From: Rhizobium phaseoli | GTDB lineage: Bacteria > Pseudomonadota > Alphaproteobacteria > Rhizobiales > Rhizobiaceae | NCBI RefSeq assembly: GCF_003985125.1 | Contig: NZ_ML133565.1 | Location: 310,001-374,000, forward strand | Direction of reading: 5' to 3' | DNA length: 64,000 bases | Shown here: in pieces, positions 52,604 to 62,938 of the stretch | Layout of the letters: each line of letters opens with the position of its first letter | How positions within the stretch are numbered: position 1 is the stretch's first letter | Notes under the pieces: model-generated | Told to the model about the DNA's origin: nothing | What the model saw: the letters and a program-made list of their open reading frames with translations, nothing else | Databases searched by the model: none | Position numbers and translations under genes: made by a program

Positions 52604-53734
52604 ATGCAATTTCCCGTTTCCCCGAAGGTAGCGCCGAGCCGTTTTCGCCGCTTTCGCCTGTTTTCGCCCATCCTGGCCGGTGCGACATTAAGAGAGCGGC
52701 TGATCGCCTGTTTCGGCGCGTTGCTGGGCATCGGTCTTACCGGCGTCATCAGCGGCTATCTGTTCGGCCAGGGACCGCATCTTCCGTTGATCGTCGCGCC
52801 AATGGGCGCCTCGGCGGTGCTGCTTTTTGCTGTGCCGGCAAGCCCGCTGGCGCAGCCATGGTCGATTATCGGCGGCAATACGATTTCCGCCATGATGGGC
52901 ATCATTGCCGCCTATTTCATTCGAGATCCGATCATCGCAACTGGCGTCGGCGTTTCACTGGCAATCGGAGCGATGTCGTTCACGCGATCGCTCCATCCTC
53001 CGGGAGGGGCTGCGGCGCTGACCGCGGTGCTCGGCGGTCCCGTCGTCGCCGGCTGGGGATTTCTCTTTCCCTTCGTGCCCGTCGCCCTGAACTCCTGCAT
53101 TCTCGTTGCGCTTGGCCTGCTGTTCCACAAGCTCTCCAAGCGGAACTACCCGCATGTCGTACCGAAGCCGGCGGAAAATACCCATCAGACAATCGATCTG
53201 CCATCTGCCGTGCGGGTGGGCTTTCGCGAGGAGGATGTCGACGCTGCCCTGGAAGCGCTCGATGAAACCTTCGACATCGATCGGGCCGATCTCGGGCGGT
53301 TGCTGCAACAGGTCGAGTTGCAGGCGGCCATCCGCTCAAACGGCAAGATCAGTTGTGCCGATATCATGTCGCGCGATGTGATCGCCATCGGCGAGGCTGC
53401 GGAACCGGATGCCGCACGGCAGCTTCTCCTCAAACACAATATCCGCACCTTGCCGGTGAAGGATCCGGAGGGCCGTCTGGTCGGCACCGTCGGCCTCAGG
53501 GAATTGTTTGCGAGCGGCGATACGATCGCCCATGCACTTTCCAAGCCGGCGGTGGCGAGAGCATCCGATGCCGCGCTGTCGCTGCTGCCCGTTCTGACGG
53601 ATGGACGGACCCATGCCGTCATCGTCATCGATGATGACCACCGGATCCTCGGCCTGATATCGCAGACCGATCTCCTGAGCGCCGTGGCGCGGCTGCTGCC
53701 GAATGACGGCGACGCGATCGCCGCCGTGGCGTGA
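52604..53734 (+). CDS. HPP-family membrane protein with two CBS domains
   Basis: A 376-residue protein. The N-terminal half has four hydrophobic segments (LIACFGALLGIGLTGVISG, LPLIVAPMGASAVLLF, TISAMMGIIAAYF, WGFLFPFVPVALNSCILVAL) and the HPPGGAAAL motif that names the HPP family. The C-terminal half has paired CBS modules (CADIMSRDVIAIGEAA near 247, HRILGLISQTDLLSAV near 348) that sense adenine nucleotides. HPP proteins are proposed transporters, in cyanobacteria and plants for nitrite. It is convergent with the large dehydrogenase gene. Confidence 0.88.
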   Translation: MQFPVSPKVAPSRFRRFRLFSPILAGATLRERLIACFGALLGIGLTGVISGYLFGQGPHLPLIVAPMGASAVLLFAVPASPLAQPWSIIGGNTISAMMGIIAAYFIRDPIIATGVGVSLAIGAMSFTRSLHPPGGAAALTAVLGGPVVAGWGFLFPFVPVALNSCILVALGLLFHKLSKRNYPHVVPKPAENTHQTIDLPSAVRVGFREEDVDAALEALDETFDIDRADLGRLLQQVELQAAIRSNGKISCADIMSRDVIAIGEAAEPDAARQLLLKHNIRTLPVKDPEGRLVGTVGLRELFASGDTIAHALSKPAVARASDAALSLLPVLTDGRTHAVIVIDDDHRILGLISQTDLLSAVARLLPNDGDAIAAVA

Positions 53735-53771
53735 ACTGGCGAGCGGCTCGGCTACTGCCGGCCTTTTGTCG

Positions 53772-56700
53772 TCAGCTCGGTGGAGCTGTCTTGTGTGAAT
53801 GCCGGAGATCTGCCGTTTCCGACATGATCCCGGCGATGACCTGGAGCGGATGCGGCAGCCGCCGGCCGTCGATTTCCTTCACCTGGGAGCGGCACGAATA
53901 TCCTGTCGCCATAAGGATATCGGCATCGCCGGCCGCATCGAGCTCCGGTTTCCAGCTCAGCGCGTAGAGGCGCTCTGCGATCTGCCGGTTGCGGGCCTCG
54001 TGTCCGAAGGTGCCGGCCATGCCGCAGCAGCCGGTCTGCGCCGCCTGAAGCTCGACGCCGAGGCTGTCGAACACTGTTTGCCATTGTGCGACGGAGGCCG
54101 GCGCATTGGTGCGTTCGGTGCAGTGGGGCATCAATCGGAAGCGGCCCTTGATGGCCGAAGGCGAGGCGGTGAGACGGTCGAGGTTGGCGGCGAGCCATTC
54201 CTGTGGAAGCAGGACCGTCGCCTTCAGCAATCCCTTATATTCGCTGCGGAAGGCAAGGGTCATGGAGGGATCGAGGCCGACGAGCGCCACGCCCGCTTCA
54301 TCCAGACGCTGCAGATAATGCGCGGTCCGCTTGGCCGCAGCCTCGAAGCGTCCGAGATAGCCATGGACATGCAGGGCTTTGCCATTGACGTGGGAAGCTG
54401 CAAGAAAGGGCGTCAGCCCCATTTTCCGGGCAAGCGCGATGGCTGCGAGCGCCACATCGGGATCGAAATAGGCGGTAAAGGCGTCGGCGACGAAAACCAC
54501 GCTTTTCTGCCTTTCCTGCGGCGACAGGGCTTCGATCGATTGCGGTGTCGCAAGCGGCACGCCGAGGCGGGCGGCTTCCTTTGCGAGCGAGATTTGCGGC
54601 AGGCGCGGCAGGGAGGTCAGGCCGGTCATGCGCATCATTGTTCTGCCGGCGCGCGTGCCCACGACGAGGTTATAGGCCGGCCGAATGCGCCGGACGAAGG
54701 GCAGGGTGGTCTCGATCGCCGCGACCAGCGGGTCCTTCAGCGGACGGAGATAACGTCCATAATAGAGTTCCAGGAATTTGGAACGGAAGGCCGGCACGCT
54801 GACCTTCACAGGACACTGCCCCGCGCAGGCCTTGCAGGCGAGACACGTGTCCATGGCCGCGCGCACCTCATGAGAAAAGTCGTCCCGGTTTGCCGGGTTC
54901 AGCGAATTGAAGGCGCGCCGCGCCAGGCTGGCGAACGGAATGCTCCGCCGCAGGCGCTTTGCCTCCTGGCGGGGGTCGATGCCCTTCTCGGCAAGCAGCC
55001 TCAGCCATTCCCGCATCAGCGCGGCACGGCCCTTGGGTGAGAAGCGACGGTCGCGGGTCGCCTTGTAGGACGGGCACATCGGGCTCGTCTCGTCGAAATC
55101 GAAGCAGGCGCCGTTGCCGTTGCAATAGGTCGCGTTGTCGAAGGCGGAGCGGATCTCGTTGCCGATGATGCGGTCGGTATCTCCCCGCAATGGAAGGTCG
55201 TCAATCTTCGTCAGCGCCTCGCCAGAAGGAGTTGCGATCTTGCCGGGATTGAGCCGGTTGTCGGGGTCGAAAGCCCGCTTGATCTCCTGCAGGCTGGGAT
55301 AAAGATCGCCGAAAAATTCCGGCACATATTCGGAGCGCACGCCCTTGCCGTGCTCGCCCCAGAGCACACCGCCATATTTGCGGGTGAGGGCCACGACGGC
55401 GTCGCTGATCTCGCGCACCATTCTGATATGGTCGTCGCGGGTCAGATCGAGCGCCGGCCGCACGTGCAGCACGCCGGCATCGACATGGCCGAACATGCCG
55501 TAGGAAAGGCCGGCGCCATCGAGAAGCGCGCGGAACTCGCGGATATAGGCCGCGAGGTTTTCCGGTGGTACGGCCGTATCCTCGACGAAGGCGACGGGTC
55601 TGACCGGCCCCTCCACGTTTCCGAGCAGGCCGACTGCTCGCTTGCGCATCGACCAGATCGCTTCGACATCGGCATGGCCCCGGGCGATCGTATAGCCGGC
55701 ATGGCGCGTCGTCGCGCCCGTGTCGAGCGACGCGGTTACTGCGGAAAGCTTGCGTTCGAGTTCCTCTTCATCGTCGGCCAGCACTTCGGCGATGTTGATG
55801 CCGCTAGCCGAACTGCCCGGATCGTCGGGAAGGAAGCGGGCGATGCCGGTCCAGACGATATCGCTCTTCGCAAGGCCAAGCACTGTCTCGTCGACAGTTT
55901 CCACCGAGGCGACCTTCAACGCCACCAGGTTGCGCGCGTCCTCCAGGGCGGTGTTGAAGTCCTCGTAGCGGATGTTGATCAGCGCCGCATGGGCGGGGAT
56001 CGGCAGAAGGTTGAGCTCGGCTTCGGCGATCATCGCCAGCGTTCCCTCCGAGCCGCAGAGAACGGCATTGAGGTCGAAGCATCCGTCGCCGCGCCTGACA
56101 TGGGGGAGGTCATAGCCGGTCATGTAGCGGTTGAGCTTCGGAAAGATCTCAGCGATCCGCTCGTGCTTTTCCCGCGCGATCCGTTCGACCGTCCTGTGGA
56201 TATCACCGACACGATCCTCGCGCGCGGCGATCCCCGCGAGCGCCTCTGCGTCGAGCGGGCGCGACCAGAAATCGGACCCGTCCATAAGGATGATGCGCAG
56301 TCCGAGGACGTGTTTGCTGGTCTTGCCGTAGAGGCAGGAACCCTGGCCGCAGGCGTCGGTGGAAATCATGCCGCCGATGGTGGCGCGGTTGGAGGTGGAG
56401 AGTTCGGGCGCGAAGAACAGGCCGTAGGGCTTCAGGGCCTGGTTCAGCTCATCCTTGACGACGCCCGCCTGCACACGCGCAATCCTTCGGACGGGATCGA
56501 TGTCGAGAATGGAAGTCATGTGCCGCGAACAGTCCACGACGACGCCAGACGTCAGGGATTGGCCATTGGTGCCGGTGCCCCCACCCCGCGGTGCGATGCG
56601 GATCTCCCGGAAGGCCGGTTCCGACAGGACGGCCGCCAAGACCTGCAGGTCTTCGACGTTCCTCGGAAAAAGGATGCCGTTCGGCTCGACCTGATAGATG

Positions 56701-56837
56701 GAATTGTCGGTGGAAAATACCGTCCTGCTCGCCGCACCAGTCTCGATATCGCCGGTAAACCCCGCCTCGACGAGCCGTTGGAAAAACCCCGCGGCTGGAA
56801 GAGGGATGGAATCCCTCGGTTGGAGGCGTGGAATCAT
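53772..56837 (-). CDS. ydiJ: Large FAD-linked oxidase with 4Fe-4S domain, D-2-hydroxyglutarate dehydrogenase (YdiJ) type
   Basis: A 1,021-residue fusion. An FAD_binding_4 domain comes first (IRIAPRGGGTGTNGQSLTSG near 77-96; ELSTSNRATIGGMISTDACG), then the vanillyl-alcohol-oxidase-type C-terminal domain (GMFGHVDAGVLHVRPAL, WGEHGKGVRSEYVPEFFG). A ferredoxin region follows (CLACKACAGQCP near 660-672; NGNGACFDFDETSPMCPSY), then a CCG-type domain (GCCGMAGTFGHEA). Proteobacterial enzymes of this layout oxidise D-2-hydroxyglutarate, and SerA-coupled serine synthesis can supply it. ATG 56837 follows AAGG. D-lactate dehydrogenase (Dld-II) is an alternative. Confidence 0.87.
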   Translation of the reverse strand: MIPRLQPRDSIPLPAAGFFQRLVEAGFTGDIETGAASRTVFSTDNSIYQVEPNGILFPRNVEDLQVLAAVLSEPAFREIRIAPRGGGTGTNGQSLTSGVVVDCSRHMTSILDIDPVRRIARVQAGVVKDELNQALKPYGLFFAPELSTSNRATIGGMISTDACGQGSCLYGKTSKHVLGLRIILMDGSDFWSRPLDAEALAGIAAREDRVGDIHRTVERIAREKHERIAEIFPKLNRYMTGYDLPHVRRGDGCFDLNAVLCGSEGTLAMIAEAELNLLPIPAHAALINIRYEDFNTALEDARNLVALKVASVETVDETVLGLAKSDIVWTGIARFLPDDPGSSASGINIAEVLADDEEELERKLSAVTASLDTGATTRHAGYTIARGHADVEAIWSMRKRAVGLLGNVEGPVRPVAFVEDTAVPPENLAAYIREFRALLDGAGLSYGMFGHVDAGVLHVRPALDLTRDDHIRMVREISDAVVALTRKYGGVLWGEHGKGVRSEYVPEFFGDLYPSLQEIKRAFDPDNRLNPGKIATPSGEALTKIDDLPLRGDTDRIIGNEIRSAFDNATYCNGNGACFDFDETSPMCPSYKATRDRRFSPKGRAALMREWLRLLAEKGIDPRQEAKRLRRSIPFASLARRAFNSLNPANRDDFSHEVRAAMDTCLACKACAGQCPVKVSVPAFRSKFLELYYGRYLRPLKDPLVAAIETTLPFVRRIRPAYNLVVGTRAGRTMMRMTGLTSLPRLPQISLAKEAARLGVPLATPQSIEALSPQERQKSVVFVADAFTAYFDPDVALAAIALARKMGLTPFLAASHVNGKALHVHGYLGRFEAAAKRTAHYLQRLDEAGVALVGLDPSMTLAFRSEYKGLLKATVLLPQEWLAANLDRLTASPSAIKGRFRLMPHCTERTNAPASVAQWQTVFDSLGVELQAAQTGCCGMAGTFGHEARNRQIAERLYALSWKPELDAAGDADILMATGYSCRSQVKEIDGRRLPHPLQVIAGIMSETADLRHSHKTAPPS

Positions 56838-56956
56838 TTCGAAACCTTCAGAATGCGCTTGAGCCCTGTCACTAGCGCATCGGCTCAAAAATCGGAATCG
56901 ATTTTCGGAGCGAGCGGCAAGCCCATGCCGCTCGTGAAGGCGTCGTCAGCGGCGTG

Positions 56957-57223
56957 TCAACTGCTGGACGTAGCCGCCGGTCGGTTGACCGAACCGTCCG
57001 CTTCAAAGAGCCCGCGGGCCGCCTCGACCATCGACTGCAGGTGGTTGGGGTCGCGCACGCCCTGCCGGTAGAGCTCGATGATGATGCTCGCCATTCGTTC
57101 GGCTTCGTCGCTGTCCCTTGCCACCGCATAGTCGACGCTGAGCTTGTCGAAGACCTGCTGGCAGGTTGCCAGATCGCGGGAGTCCAGCGGCACCTGCGAT
57201 CGGTTTACGATCGTTTGAACCAT
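56957..57223 (-). CDS. Small hypothetical protein downstream of groEL
   Basis: An 88-residue protein; ATG 57223 is favoured because GAGGG lies seven bases before it, while ATG 57229 is too close. It is helical in composition (QQVFDKLSVDYAVARDSDEAERMASIIIELYRQG) with no named domain recognised. It lies 57 bases behind groEL on the same strand, across a hairpin, and may be heat-induced with it. Confidence 0.65.
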   Translation of the reverse strand: MVQTIVNRSQVPLDSRDLATCQQVFDKLSVDYAVARDSDEAERMASIIIELYRQGVRDPNHLQSMVEAARGLFEADGSVNRPAATSSS

Positions 57224-57241
57224 TTTCATTCCCTCGAAAGA

Positions 57242-57267
57242 GGCCCGCCCGGCGGGGCGTGCGGGCC
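57242..57267 (-). terminator. Hairpin between groEL and the small gene
   Basis: Arms GGCCCGC/GCGGGCC flank a 12-base loop, and the minus strand continues with TCTTTC. It may partly end groESL transcription or reduce read-through into the small gene. Confidence 0.45.
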
Positions 57268-57280
57268 GATCTATCGTCTG

Positions 57281-58921
<1,641 letters not shown>

Positions 58922-58957
58922 TCATAGGCAGCTAGCATTGACCACGTCCTGAGCGCC

Positions 58958-59272
58958 TCAGGCGGCCTGCTTTCCTTCGCTCCGGGCTTCGATGATACCC
59001 ATCACGTCGTTTTCCTTCATGATCAGCAGCTCTTCGCCGTTGATCTTGATCTCCGTGCCCGACCACTTGCCGAACAGGATGCGATCGCCGACCTTGACGT
59101 CGAGCGCCTGAATCTGGCCGGCATCGTTGCGCGCGCCGGGACCGACGGCGATGACCTCGCCTTCCTGCGGCTTTTCCTTGGCGGTGTCGGGGATGATGAT
59201 GCCGCCCTTGGTCTTTTCCTCAGAATCGACGCGGCGGACGAGAATGCGGTCATGAAGCGGTCGGAACGACAT
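58958..59272 (-). CDS. groS: Co-chaperonin GroES (10-kDa subunit)
   Basis: A 104-residue co-chaperonin with [23 protein letters not shown] compactly seen as [10 protein letters not shown], the mobile loop [12 protein letters not shown] near 18-29, and [10 protein letters not shown] near 37-46. The start at 59272 follows GGAGGAAG; an upstream reading to 59347 adds unrelated sequence. Transcription should start beyond the CIRCE element at 59415-59441. Confidence 0.96.
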   Translation of the reverse strand: MSFRPLHDRILVRRVDSEEKTKGGIIIPDTAKEKPQEGEVIAVGPGARNDAGQIQALDVKVGDRILFGKWSGTEIKINGEELLIMKENDVMGIIEARSEGKQAA

Positions 59273-59414
59273 GTCTTCCTCCATCGACAAACAATGATGA
59301 CGTTGTTCGCCAGACCGGACCGGATGACGAGGTCCGGGCGGGTGCAAGGTCGCGCGCCTTGCGCGTTTGATCTGGTTCGATGGTTTTTCGATTTCAAGGG
59401 GCGACGCAGAAAAA

Positions 59415-59441
59415 TTAGCACTCGCTACCGGTGACTGCTAA
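59415..59441. promoter_or_regulatory. CIRCE element (HrcA operator) for groESL
   Basis: TTAGCACTC-N9-GACTGCTAA: the left arm is the exact consensus and the right arm differs at one base (consensus GAGTGCTAA). The nine-base spacer is standard. It lies about 140 bases upstream of groES. The mismatch may weaken HrcA control of this copy. Confidence 0.85.
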
Positions 59442-59452
59442 TGACCCGCGCG

Positions 59453-59477
59453 GGAACAGAAGACCGGCTCCTGCGTT
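59453..59477 (+). promoter_or_regulatory. EcfG-type general stress promoter
   Basis: GGAAC-N16-CGTT, the alphaproteobacterial EcfG consensus with accepted spacing, reading toward the gene at 59627. The distance to the start is about 150 bases. It lies 12 bases from the CIRCE element of the divergent groESL unit. Confidence 0.6.
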
Positions 59478-59626
59478 CGACCTAATGACGATGGTCATCC
59501 CCTCGTCTGGAAGACGAGTTCAAAACTGTGTTCCGGCTTGAATCCGGACATCGGCGTTCCTAGCTCTCAGGCGATCGAGGCTCGATGAGCTCGATCAACG
59601 TCCCACGTCTTTTAGGAGTGAGTGAC

Positions 59627-59917
59627 ATGGAAGAGAAGACCAATATAATCAAAGACCTCAGCATCGAGGAACGCGAGGAAATCTTCGTCGATATCGCTCG
59701 CACGCTGGAGGATACGGCGCGCGAGGCCCTCGTCGAGGGGAATATGCAATTTGCTGTGCTGTCGAACAACATGGCCGAAGCGATCCGCGTCAACGCCGAC
59801 GAACTCGCTCGGGACGATCCCGAGAATGCCGAGCGCGTGCTGCTCGAGGCGACGGCGATGATCTCGCAGTTCGAGGCCGTGCACCCGTATCGCATGGTCA
59901 GTATGGCCGTTCACTGA
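59627..59917 (+). CDS. Small hypothetical protein, probable stress regulon member
   Basis: A 96-residue acidic, helix-rich product (IEEREEIFVDIARTLEDTAREALVE as a pattern of heptads; NMAEAIRVNADELARDDPEN). ATG 59627 follows AGGAG with an eight-base spacer; an upstream ATG at 59585 has no good site. No named domain. An EcfG-like promoter lies upstream. Confidence 0.7.
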   Translation: MEEKTNIIKDLSIEEREEIFVDIARTLEDTAREALVEGNMQFAVLSNNMAEAIRVNADELARDDPENAERVLLEATAMISQFEAVHPYRMVSMAVH

Positions 59918-59947
59918 TTGCCCCGCGCAAATCAATCGCCAGCCTGC

Positions 59948-59972
59948 GGAACTCTCACGGCTGGCGAAGGTT
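59948..59972 (+). promoter_or_regulatory. EcfG-like promoter for the gene at 60001
   Basis: GGAAC-N16-GGTT, one base from the consensus CGTT, ending 28 bases before ATG 60001. Spacing and position are right for an EcfG promoter. Confidence 0.45.
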
Positions 59973-60000
59973 AATGGATCACAGCATCGACAGGTGATCC

Positions 60001-60357
60001 ATGAACACTTCGAAAATCAGCACGCCACCCGAAAGCGGAACCGACGACGCGCGCTCCTTCGATACGCAAAGGGCCGAGGTCGATCGCCAGAGGGCATCGG
60101 ACGCAGCCCGGCGCAATGCGGGTTCGACCCTGGATCGCGATACCAGCGCTGAAACTCCAAGCCTGAAACTTGCGAAAGAGTATCTGAGCCTCGGGGGGCG
60201 GCGCCGGTCCAAGATCGACGACAACATCACCACTGTTCGCCAATGGGAAGAGGATCCGCCGGCGGCCGAACGCTTCTGGCAGGAACGGGTGGAGACGCTT
60301 CCAAAGAATGTGCGCAAGCAGGTGGAGGATTTTCTTCCCACCATCAACACGCCTTGA
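60001..60357 (+). CDS. Small hypothetical hydrophilic protein
   Basis: A 118-residue, strongly charged product without hydrophobic segments, with many Asp, Arg and Glu residues (DAARRNAGSTLDRDTS; EEDPPAAERFWQERVETL). Its composition suggests a partly disordered N terminus and a helical C terminus. A ribosome site AGGTG precedes ATG 60001. No family recognised; a stress role is inferred from its promoter and neighbours. Confidence 0.6.
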   Translation: MNTSKISTPPESGTDDARSFDTQRAEVDRQRASDAARRNAGSTLDRDTSAETPSLKLAKEYLSLGGRRRSKIDDNITTVRQWEEDPPAAERFWQERVETLPKNVRKQVEDFLPTINTP

Positions 60358-60405
60358 AACACGGCCGCTCGATTTGGTCGCCGCGCGATGAATTGGAGGA
60401 AGAAC

Positions 60406-60738
60406 ATGCATGAGATGGATCCGATAATGCAGAAATGCATCGACAACTGCCTGCGTTGCTATGGCGTTTGTCTCCGCACGGCAATGAGCCACTGTCTCGA
60501 AGCAGGTGGAAAGCATACGGAGCCTGCGCATTTCAGGCTGATGATGGCCTGCGCCGAGATTTGCCGCACGTCCGCGCATTTCATGCTGATCGGCACCGAT
60601 CACCATAAACATACCTGCCGTGAATGCGCCGAGATTTGCACGGAGTGCGCGGCCGACTGCGAACGAATGGGCGATATGCAGGCGTGTGTCGATGCCTGCC
60701 GGAGCTGCGCTGAAAGCTGCCGGCAGATGGCGGCCTAG
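60406..60738 (+). CDS. Four-helix-bundle copper-binding protein (DUF326)
   Basis: A 110-residue protein with 16 cysteines, spaced mostly as C-x3-C and C-x2-C on helices (CIDNCLRCYGVC, CRECAEICTECAADC, CVDACRSCAESC). This pattern marks DUF326/Csp-like four-helix bundles that store Cu(I) in the cytosol or periplasm. No signal peptide is present, so a cytosolic location is expected. GGAGGA precedes ATG 60406. It is the third gene of the stress-type unit. Confidence 0.85.
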   Translation: MHEMDPIMQKCIDNCLRCYGVCLRTAMSHCLEAGGKHTEPAHFRLMMACAEICRTSAHFMLIGTDHHKHTCRECAEICTECAADCERMGDMQACVDACRSCAESCRQMAA

Positions 60739-60780
60739 TTTTCGGCATCTTGCGAGGTCAGGTCGGAACTGGAGAAGATC

Positions 60781-61107
60781 ATGGCCACAGACAAACACGA
60801 ACAGATACGCCGGCGGGCCTACGAAATCTGGGAGGCCGAAGGCCGCCCTGAAGGGGCGGACCTGCGCCATTGGATGCAAGCCTGCGACGAGCTGGCTGGC
60901 GAGGACGAGCATGAGACGCTGCAGGACCTGCTCGATCAAGACGACAGGGACGACGCGGCGCTGCTTCAAGGCGCAGGGGAAAGCGGCGATCTCGACCGGC
61001 CACGCCTCGCAGGTGGTCAAGCTGCCGGGGCGGCTGCGCCCGATATCGAAATAACCACGGGGGAGAAGCCTTCGCGGCAGAAGATCAGAGAGACCGAAGG
61101 ACCGTAA
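60781..61107 (+). CDS. DUF2934-domain protein
   Basis: A 108-residue protein whose first 40 residues match DUF2934 (IRRRAYEIWEAEGRPEG, then LRHWMQACDEL). The remainder is acidic and Ala/Gly-rich and probably disordered. GGAGAAG lies just ahead of ATG 60781. The domain has no known activity and is common in rhizobial genes linked to stress. Confidence 0.8.
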   Translation: MATDKHEQIRRRAYEIWEAEGRPEGADLRHWMQACDELAGEDEHETLQDLLDQDDRDDAALLQGAGESGDLDRPRLAGGQAAGAAAPDIEITTGEKPSRQKIRETEGP

Positions 61108-61112
61108 TCGTC

Positions 61113-61532
61113 ATGCAGCATCTCGACCACGCCATGCAGATCGCTATGGACGCACATGGCGGCCAGACGGACAAAACCGGCCAACCGTTCTTCGAGCACT
61201 GTCAGCGGGTCGCGCTTCTCGTGTCGGGCGATGAGGCGCGAACCGTCGCCTACCTTCACGACGTTGCAGAAAAAGGCAGCGGCTGGACGCTCGACAGGCT
61301 GAGAGAGGAAGGCTTCCCGCCGGCGATCATCTCGGCGGTGGACGCGTTGACCCAGCGGCCCGACGAGCCGGACGAGGAATTCGTCAGGCGTGCGGCAGCA
61401 AATCCGCTCGCTCTGCCTGTCAAGCGGGCCGACCTTGAAGACAATCTCCGACAGGCCGAACAGATCGGCAAAAACAAGGAAAAGTATCAACGCGGCCTGG
61501 ATCTGCTACGCGATATAGAGAACGGACAATAG
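61113..61532 (+). CDS. HD-domain phosphohydrolase-like protein (RelA/SpoT hydrolase-type fold)
   Basis: A 139-residue single-domain protein. Metal ligands appear as H in PFFEHCQRVA, the HD pair in VAYLHDVAEK and a late Asp in VKRADLEDNL, the order seen in small ppGpp hydrolases (MESH1-type) and guanosine polyphosphate domains. Members of this group may hydrolyse (p)ppGpp or other nucleotides. It begins five bases after the DUF2934 gene. The second position after the HD (V-A-E, in place of E-D) is unusual for an active MESH1-type enzyme. Confidence 0.75.
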   Translation: MQHLDHAMQIAMDAHGGQTDKTGQPFFEHCQRVALLVSGDEARTVAYLHDVAEKGSGWTLDRLREEGFPPAIISAVDALTQRPDEPDEEFVRRAAANPLALPVKRADLEDNLRQAEQIGKNKEKYQRGLDLLRDIENGQ

Positions 61533-61587
61533 GTGTTCCGTTCTGCGGCCACAGCCAAGGTCCTGCCGGCAAGAGTCGTTCGCGGCG

Positions 61588-62691
61588 CTATTTCTGACGC
61601 GGCTGCCGCAAGCCGGCGCCGGCAGCGATCTGGGGGCCTTGGCGCTTGGCGGTCGCGGCTTCGTACAGCGTTCGACCCGCATTGCGGATTTCCTCCTGCA
61701 TCGCCTGGTCCTTTTCGTAGTTTACGTGGCTCGTCGCATAGGGCTCCCAATAACCAATATAGCGATCGACTTCGGCAAGCGGGCCGGCTGGAATAAGATC
61801 CATCGATCTCAGCCAGTCCGAGAGGTTCCTGCGGACATCTTCCGCACCCTCCGTGTCGCCATGAACGACGACGGAAAACAGGCGGCCTTCGAGATGGCGG
61901 GGATAGGGCCATCCATTCATCTCCAGCTGTTTTGCCTGGTCGGCATGTTTTCCGTGCGTGCTTGTGGGATCCGGATTGCCGCCGTCGGCACAGACAAGCC
62001 GGTCGATCATCAGCTTCAGGGATGACGGCGCCTGATACCAGTGCACCGGCGTGACGATCATGATGCCGTGCGCCTCGACCCACATCGGATAGATCTCGTT
62101 CATCCAGTCATGGATCTGCCCGAGCGAATAGTTGGGATAACAGGAACAGGGCCAGTGACAGAGAGCCGCCGCAGTGGAGAAGCAGGCTTTGCACGGGTGG
62201 ATCTGCCTGCCGTATTCCGAGGCGAGCCGGCTCAGGTCGAGGACCTCGATCTTCACGTGGCGCTGCTGCTCCAGCACCTCCCTGGCGATATCGACCATAC
62301 GGTAGCTCTTCGAAATCTCGCCCGGGCAGGTGTGTTCGCTGCGCGTCGAGCCGTTGACCAGAAGCAGACGGGTAGGCCCGTTCGGGTCGTCATGCCGCTT
62401 TTGCGCATCACGGATGGCGTCGCGGGCCGCCAGCCAGTCTTCAGCCAGATCATAATCGGGATCGGCGAAGCCGGGGCCGGCCTTGCGTGTCTTCGGGCTT
62501 TTTCTCGAATTTGCGTAGGCTTCCCAGGCTGCCGAAGCGAGTTTCGCAAGCTCTTCCTGCAATTTGCCGTAGGCCGGATCACGAAACTGATTGAGGAAGC
62601 GCCGCTTGAATTCGGGCTCGTCGAGCCGCGGGCTGGGGCTGCCCTTGCGCGGTTCGAGTCCGGAGGCCGAAGTGGAAACATTGGCTGGCAT
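61588..62691 (-). CDS. NADPH-dependent FMN reductase/flavodoxin-fold protein
   Basis: A 367-residue protein. Residues about 1-110 are a polar N-terminal extension (DEPEFKRRFLNQFRDPAY). From about 112 a flavodoxin-like domain follows: LLLVNGSTRSEHTC with the phosphate-binding Ser/Thr, then KACFSTAAALCHWPCSCYPN, where a flavin reductase has a cysteine cluster, and IMIVTPVHWYQAPSSLKLMIDRL. ATG 62691 follows AGGAG. An EcfG-type promoter lies directly upstream, so it is probably a general stress protein, perhaps reducing quinones or flavin. Simple FMN reductases are about 190-200 aa. Confidence 0.8.
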   Translation of the reverse strand: MPANVSTSASGLEPRKGSPSPRLDEPEFKRRFLNQFRDPAYGKLQEELAKLASAAWEAYANSRKSPKTRKAGPGFADPDYDLAEDWLAARDAIRDAQKRHDDPNGPTRLLLVNGSTRSEHTCPGEISKSYRMVDIAREVLEQQRHVKIEVLDLSRLASEYGRQIHPCKACFSTAAALCHWPCSCYPNYSLGQIHDWMNEIYPMWVEAHGIMIVTPVHWYQAPSSLKLMIDRLVCADGGNPDPTSTHGKHADQAKQLEMNGWPYPRHLEGRLFSVVVHGDTEGAEDVRRNLSDWLRSMDLIPAGPLAEVDRYIGYWEPYATSHVNYEKDQAMQEEIRNAGRTLYEAATAKRQGPQIAAGAGLRQPRQK

Positions 62692-62720
62692 TGGGAACTC
62701 CTGAAGCCGCTGCTTTGCTG

Positions 62721-62745
62721 AACGCGCCGGCAGATACAGGGTTCC
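62721..62745 (-). promoter_or_regulatory. EcfG-type promoter for the FMN reductase
   Basis: On the minus strand GGAAC (62745-62741), a 16-base spacer and CGTT (62724-62721), the consensus with standard spacing. The start codon lies 29 bases downstream. Confidence 0.65.
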
Positions 62746-62938
62746 CGTCATGCCATCGATGGCCGATGCAACCTCAGTGTCGAGAGCGAAACTCTTTCGG
62801 AGTCCAAGAAATAGCCGCCACCCGCTAACCATTTCCTGACTATGAAACGGGTCGCGATGGCATGCCGACCAGCGGTAAGTCGCTTGTTAACTCATACGAC
62901 TTACGGTCGCGTCCACTTGGGCGAACGGGGGAGTAGTC

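Noticed and set aside
55350..57071. 573-codon plus-strand frame opposite the D-2-hydroxyglutarate dehydrogenase gene
   Set aside because: Antisense to conserved FAD and iron-sulfur motifs.
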